Part shown: positions 7,495 through 9,210 of the stretch, one piece after another
Numbering within the stretch: position 1 is the stretch's first letter
Layout: the number at the start of each line of letters is the position of its first letter
Origin: UBA5972 sp964480735
Lineage (GTDB): Bacteria > Pseudomonadota > Alphaproteobacteria > Rhodobacterales > Rhodobacteraceae
Assembly (NCBI GenBank): GCA_964480735.1
Contig: CAYZQS010000101.1
Location: 1 to 9,210, forward strand
Direction: 5' to 3'
DNA length: 9,210 bases
Notes under the pieces: generated by a model
Database searches by the model: none
What the model was told of the DNA's origin: nothing
The model's input: the letters and a program-made list of their open reading frames with translations, nothing else
Made by a program: the position numbers and the translations under genes

Positions 7495-7884
7495 ATGGGA
7501 ATGTTTGACATTGTGAAGGTTTGCCTTGATCTGCCGGTAAAGACGCCGGAAATGGACTGGCAGTCAAAGGATACACCGGCCCAGAATCTGGAAACCTATA
7601 CGCTGGGACCAGACGGCAAGCTGTGGCTTTTGCGGCATCATTTTGTACGCAAACCCTGTGCGCCCAAGCCGCCGGCGGGCATACTGGACCGGCTTGACTG
7701 GTCATCTTTGTGGGAGCAACGGATAGACGACCCGCCGCTGTTTTGCCGCGATTATTCCGGTGCCTTGCATTTTTACGGTATAGAGGAGCCGGACCCGCCG
7801 GGTCGCTGGTGGCAGTTTTGCGCAGTGGTGCGCGACGGTTTGATCCTGGAAATCGTTCCGTTGAAAGTGCACACGAAACCGTAG
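7495..7884 (+). CDS. Hypothetical protein with MGMFD start
   Basis: A 129-residue protein of unknown function. I chose the ATG at 7495 because AGGTGG lies 5 nt upstream and because small bacterial and phage proteins of similar build open with MGMFD followed by strands and a WQTKD-like segment; here it is MGMFDIVKV and DWQSKDTP (21-28). A GTG at 7342 would add 51 residues that look unlike protein sequence. Visible parts are a central YTLGPDGKLWLLRHHFV (35-51), a cysteine at 55 and another at 84, and a C-terminal LHFYGIEEP...WWQFCAVVRDGLILEI, which reads as alternating beta strands. No signal peptide or membrane helix is visible. It is divergent from the PIMT-like gene and sits about 100 bp before tRNA-Cys. 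The family function is not known to me; coding is likely from the intact frame and the ribosome binding site. Confidence 0.7.
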   Translation: MGMFDIVKVCLDLPVKTPEMDWQSKDTPAQNLETYTLGPDGKLWLLRHHFVRKPCAPKPPAGILDRLDWSSLWEQRIDDPPLFCRDYSGALHFYGIEEPDPPGRWWQFCAVVRDGLILEIVPLKVHTKP

Positions 7885-7925
7885 TTCTGGAAACGGTGCG
7901 CAGCGCCCTGCCCCGCAATCCTCGC

Positions 7926-7954
7926 TTGCGTGGCACCAGCACGCTTGTTATAGG
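7926..7954 (+). promoter_or_regulatory. Promoter of tRNA-Cys
   Basis: TTGCGT (7926-7931), a 17-nt spacer and TATAGG (7949-7954) form a good sigma70-type promoter. It is followed by a GC-rich discriminator (GCGACCCC), typical of stable-RNA promoters under stringent control. Transcription would begin near 7961, about 25 nt before the mature tRNA. A small CCCGT/ACGGG hairpin (7959-7973) lies in that leader. Confidence 0.5.
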
Positions 7955-7986
7955 CGACCCCGTCCCAAACGGGCCTTCACAATTGC

Positions 7987-8060
7987 GGCGAGTTGGCGGA
8001 GTGGTGACGCAGCGGATTGCAAATCCGTGTACACCGGTTCGATTCCGGTACTCGCCTCCA
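7987..8060 (+). tRNA. tRNA-Cys (anticodon GCA)
   Basis: A complete 74-nt cloverleaf including an encoded CCA end. The acceptor stem GGCGAGT pairs with ACTCGCC (8050-8056) and TCCA ends the gene. The D stem is GCG/CGC. The anticodon stem GCGGA/TCCGT (one G-T pair) carries the loop TTGCAAA with GCA at 8019-8021. The variable loop is GTAC, and the T stem ACCGG/CCGGT holds the loop TTCGATT. Every stem closes without mismatch apart from the wobble pair, so it should be functional. The 3' end of tRNA genes is a common integration site, and the next genes are accessory in type. Confidence 0.97.
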
Positions 8061-8063
8061 ATC

Positions 8064-8087
8064 AAAATCAATAAGATACGTGATTTT
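8064..8087 (+). terminator. Weak AT-rich hairpin after tRNA-Cys
   Basis: AAAATCA (8064-8070) and TGATTTT (8081-8087) form a 7-bp stem around a 10-nt loop, with two more T's after it. The stem is AT-rich and thus weak, but its place directly after the tRNA suits a transcript end. Confidence 0.35.
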
Positions 8088-8189
8088 TTGACCCCCACTT
8101 GATTGTAATATGGTTACTTGTTGGAAGCCACCACGACCGGTGTTCTGGATTGCCGCTTTTTGCTAAGCCACTGCTAGGCAACCATTTTT

Positions 8190-8255
8190 ATGATCATGTC
8201 GATGATCGTGATCATCATCGTCGGGATGATCGTAGTCTGCATGATGATCATCATG
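8190..8255. repeat. Degenerate ATGATC hexamer repeat with 16-bp palindrome
   Basis: Eleven consecutive 6-base units in one phase, several exact or near copies of ATGATC (exact at 8190, 8202, 8226 and 8244; GTGATC at 8208). Five GATC sites fall at 8192, 8204, 8210, 8228 and 8246, with spacings of 12, 6, 18 and 18, all multiples of six. The right end contains a perfect 16-bp palindrome, CATGATGATCATCATG (8240-8255), and GATGATC/GATCATC (8201-8216) is a further inverted repeat. Seen directly in the sequence; function unknown. Confidence 0.7.
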
Positions 8256-8288
8256 ACCTTGACTTGTACGGCGACAAGCCGTACATAG
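8190..8288 (+). CDS. Possible hydrophobic micro-peptide (32 aa)
   Basis: An ATG at 8190 opens a 32-codon frame ending in TAG at 8286. It encodes about 22 consecutive residues that are nearly all Met, Ile and Val (MIMSMIVIIIVGMIVVCMMI and on), followed by a short polar tail TLTCTATSRT. This is the size and make-up of a single membrane-spanning peptide, similar in kind to type I toxins such as Ibs. Against it being a gene: no good ribosome binding site precedes it, no clear promoter is visible, and the composition follows automatically from the ATGATC repeat. The opposite strand also reads as a Met/Ile-rich frame. Its end overlaps the promoter of the toxin-antitoxin operon. Confidence 0.2.
   Translation: MIMSMIVIIIVGMIVVCMMIIMTLTCTATSRT
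8259..8287 (+). promoter_or_regulatory. Toxin-antitoxin promoter with overlapping operator palindrome
   Basis: TTGACT (8259-8264) is a near-consensus -35. After a 17-nt spacer comes TACATA (8282-8287) as a weak -10. The spacer and -10 are occupied by a perfect 8-bp inverted repeat, TGTACGGC (8265-8272) and GCCGTACA (8278-8285), around GACAA. Ribbon-helix-helix antitoxins of this family repress their own operons by binding such palindromes, so this is the likely autoregulatory operator. Transcription would begin about 20 nt before the antitoxin start. Confidence 0.6.
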
Positions 8289-8314
8289 ACCTCCAGAGAG
8301 AAAGGAACCAACCG

Positions 8315-8620
8315 ATGTTTGCGATGATTGATCCCGTCAATACGGGCGAACGCATGACTGCGCGCAAGGAAGTTCGTATGCGCCCAAGCGACGAAGCCCG
8401 GATAAAAGCTGCAGCCGCAACCGTCGGCTTGAACGAAGCTGACTTCATTCGTCAGGCGGCTCTTCAACAAGTAGGCGAAGTGGAACGCCGTTCAACGATG
8501 TCGGTTTTGCCTGTAGAGGCTTTCGAAGCATTCAGGAGCGCCGTTTCTAAGCCGGGCAAAGTTATCCCGGGTTTGGCCAAAGCTGCCGCTCAAGCGGAGG
8601 GCATCCTGAAGGATGCCTGA
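8315..8620 (+). CDS. DUF1778 (TacA/AtaR-type) ribbon-helix-helix antitoxin
   Basis: A 101-residue antitoxin that binds and blocks the GNAT toxin encoded next to it and, as a DNA-binding dimer, represses the operon. Residues about 15-53 form the ribbon-helix-helix domain: the strand ARKEVRMRP, then SDEARIKAAAATVGLNEADF and a second helix. The C-terminal part (about 63-101, with LPVEAFEAFRSAVSKPGKV) matches the helical toxin-neutralising tail of DUF1778 proteins, which usually ends in a DxxxFxxALxxPxxPN-like segment. I chose the ATG at 8315 because AGGAA lies 8 nt upstream and it follows the promoter directly. The ATG at 8354 would give MTARKEVR, a start closer to many homologues, and remains possible. 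It overlaps the toxin gene by 8 bp, so translation is coupled. Confidence 0.88.
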   Translation: MFAMIDPVNTGERMTARKEVRMRPSDEARIKAAAATVGLNEADFIRQAALQQVGEVERRSTMSVLPVEAFEAFRSAVSKPGKVIPGLAKAAAQAEGILKDA

Positions 8621-9158
8621 AGCACCGGCTGATGTGGCTGAACTGACAATCTCACAATTTGACAAAGCGCTGCATGACCGCAGCGCTTTTTCCTGTGGCT
8701 TTGAGCCAATTGATAAGTTTCTCAAGGAGGCTCTGACTGATCATATCAAGTCGGGATACCTCACCGCATTCATGGCAACAGATGAAGAGCAGAAGGAGGT
8801 AATCGGCTTCTATACCCTCAGTGCGTTCGCAATAAGTCCCGATCACATTGAAACCCCCAAACGGCCGCGTCCTCCGCCTACGATCCCCGTGACCTACATA
8901 AAAGCCGTGGCAGTACATGAAGACCGGCAAGGCAAGGGAATTGGACGGGCTCTGGTGGTTCACGCTCTACGACAAGCGATGGAGATTTCCGAGAAAGTCG
9001 GATCTATGGCCATCGTTTTAGACGTCATGCGAGATGAGTCCTTTGAACGCCGTTTCGCGTTTTATGAGGAGCTAGGGTTTCAACCAATGAATGATCCGGA
9101 CAACGTTGATCGTGTTTATATCAGCATGAACGACGTACGCGCCACACTCGGCACCTAG
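8613..9158 (+). CDS. GNAT acetyltransferase toxin (TacT/AtaT type)
   Basis: A 181-residue GNAT-fold toxin. Members of this group acetylate the amino acid on charged tRNAs and so stop translation. Family marks are the N-terminal HDRSAFSCGFEPIDKFLKE (21-39, compare HDRxxFxCGxxxLDxxL), the acetyl-CoA loop RQGKGIG (105-111), and FYEELGF (150-156) with Tyr151 at the place of the catalytic tyrosine of TacT. The strand before the acetyl-CoA loop reads KAVAVHED, where most relatives have RLAVD. The frame is intact and full length. Its ATG lies inside the end of the antitoxin gene (ATGCCTGA), which is typical of such pairs. A strong hairpin with a T-run lies in codons 18-26. Which tRNA it would modify cannot be told from the sequence. 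Confidence 0.92.
   Translation: MPEAPADVAELTISQFDKALHDRSAFSCGFEPIDKFLKEALTDHIKSGYLTAFMATDEEQKEVIGFYTLSAFAISPDHIETPKRPRPPPTIPVTYIKAVAVHEDRQGKGIGRALVVHALRQAMEISEKVGSMAIVLDVMRDESFERRFAFYEELGFQPMNDPDNVDRVYISMNDVRATLGT
8664..8691 (+). terminator. Intragenic terminator-like hairpin at the start of the toxin gene
   Basis: AAAGCGCTGC (8664-8673) and GCAGCGCTTT (8680-8689) form a perfect 10-bp stem with a GC-rich core and a 6-nt loop (ATGACC); the T-run spans 8687-8691. This has the form of an intrinsic terminator, yet it lies in codons 18-26 of the toxin, within the conserved HDRSAF segment. It could lower toxin transcripts relative to antitoxin when ribosomes do not cover it. The structure is certain; the activity is inferred. 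Confidence 0.45.
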
Positions 9159-9169
9159 AGCACTTCCGG

Positions 9170-9191
9170 CCTGCTTTGAATCATAAACAGG
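9170..9191 (+). terminator. Possible terminator of the toxin-antitoxin operon
   Basis: Twelve bases after the toxin stop, CCTG(C)TTT pairs with AAACAGG as a 7-bp stem with one bulged C and a 7-nt loop (GAATCAT), followed by TTT. It is a modest terminator candidate in the right place. The last 52 bases of the window hold no gene that I can see. Confidence 0.35.
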
Positions 9192-9210
9192 TTTACGGGA
9201 TTGAATTCCT

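Noticed and set aside
8099..8314. N-terminal extension of the antitoxin (TTG start at 8099) giving a His/Asp-rich segment
   Set aside because: The His/Asp run is just the ATGATC repeat read in another frame. The promoter and ribosome binding site lie downstream of that start, and homologues lack the extension.
8030..9210. Duplicate of the tRNA-Cys 3' end marking an attachment-site pair
   Set aside because: I looked for the T-arm/acceptor sequence again downstream and found no copy before the window ends.
9159..9210. End of an insertion sequence or dispersed intergenic repeat (TAGAGCACTTCCGG...)
   Set aside because: The sequence loosely recalls dispersed alphaproteobacterial repeats, but only one end is present, and no inverted partner or transposase is seen.

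Overview
The window looks like the chromosome of an alphaproteobacterium, most likely a Rhodobacterales (Roseobacter-group) member. The protein sequences suggest this (ValS, CobQ, the TolC neighbourhood, an alphaproteobacterial PopZ-like protein). So does the layout, in which a PIMT-family methyltransferase, tolC, a PopZ/DUF2497-like gene and valS lie on one strand. The taxonomic call comes from family resemblance; no search was possible.

Left part (1-2592): on the minus strand are the first 256 codons of valS (valyl-tRNA synthetase, running off the left edge) and, just upstream, an HD-domain metalloprotein. Divergent from it on the plus strand is an orphan DUF2235 serine hydrolase.

Middle (2593-7321): cobQ (cobyric acid synthase, last steps of the cobalamin corrin ring) is on the plus strand. 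It converges, with only 5 bp between stop codons, on a minus-strand block read as PIMT-like methyltransferase -> tolC -> PopZ-like polar scaffold. The PopZ-like gene has its own good promoter. The three genes between the PopZ-like gene and valS look like an insertion into an otherwise familiar gene order.

Right part (7322-9210): a small conserved-type hypothetical gene starting MGMFD is followed by a complete tRNA-Cys(GCA) with its own promoter. Immediately downstream is a small accessory islet. It holds an odd 66-bp ATGATC-type hexamer repeat with a hydrophobic micro-ORF, and then a TacA/TacT-type toxin-antitoxin operon (DUF1778 ribbon-helix-helix antitoxin plus GNAT acetyltransferase toxin, overlapping by 8 bp). 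The TA promoter carries a perfect 8-bp inverted repeat in its spacer and -10 region, as expected for autoregulation. A perfect 10-bp hairpin followed by five T's lies inside the first codons of the toxin and could work as an attenuator.

Most of the window is ordinary housekeeping DNA. The points most worth a second look are the intragenic terminator-like hairpin in the toxin gene, the hexamer repeat/micro-peptide next to the tRNA, the PIMT-family protein with eroded active-site motifs, and the PopZ-like protein. No clearly new multi-gene system is visible.
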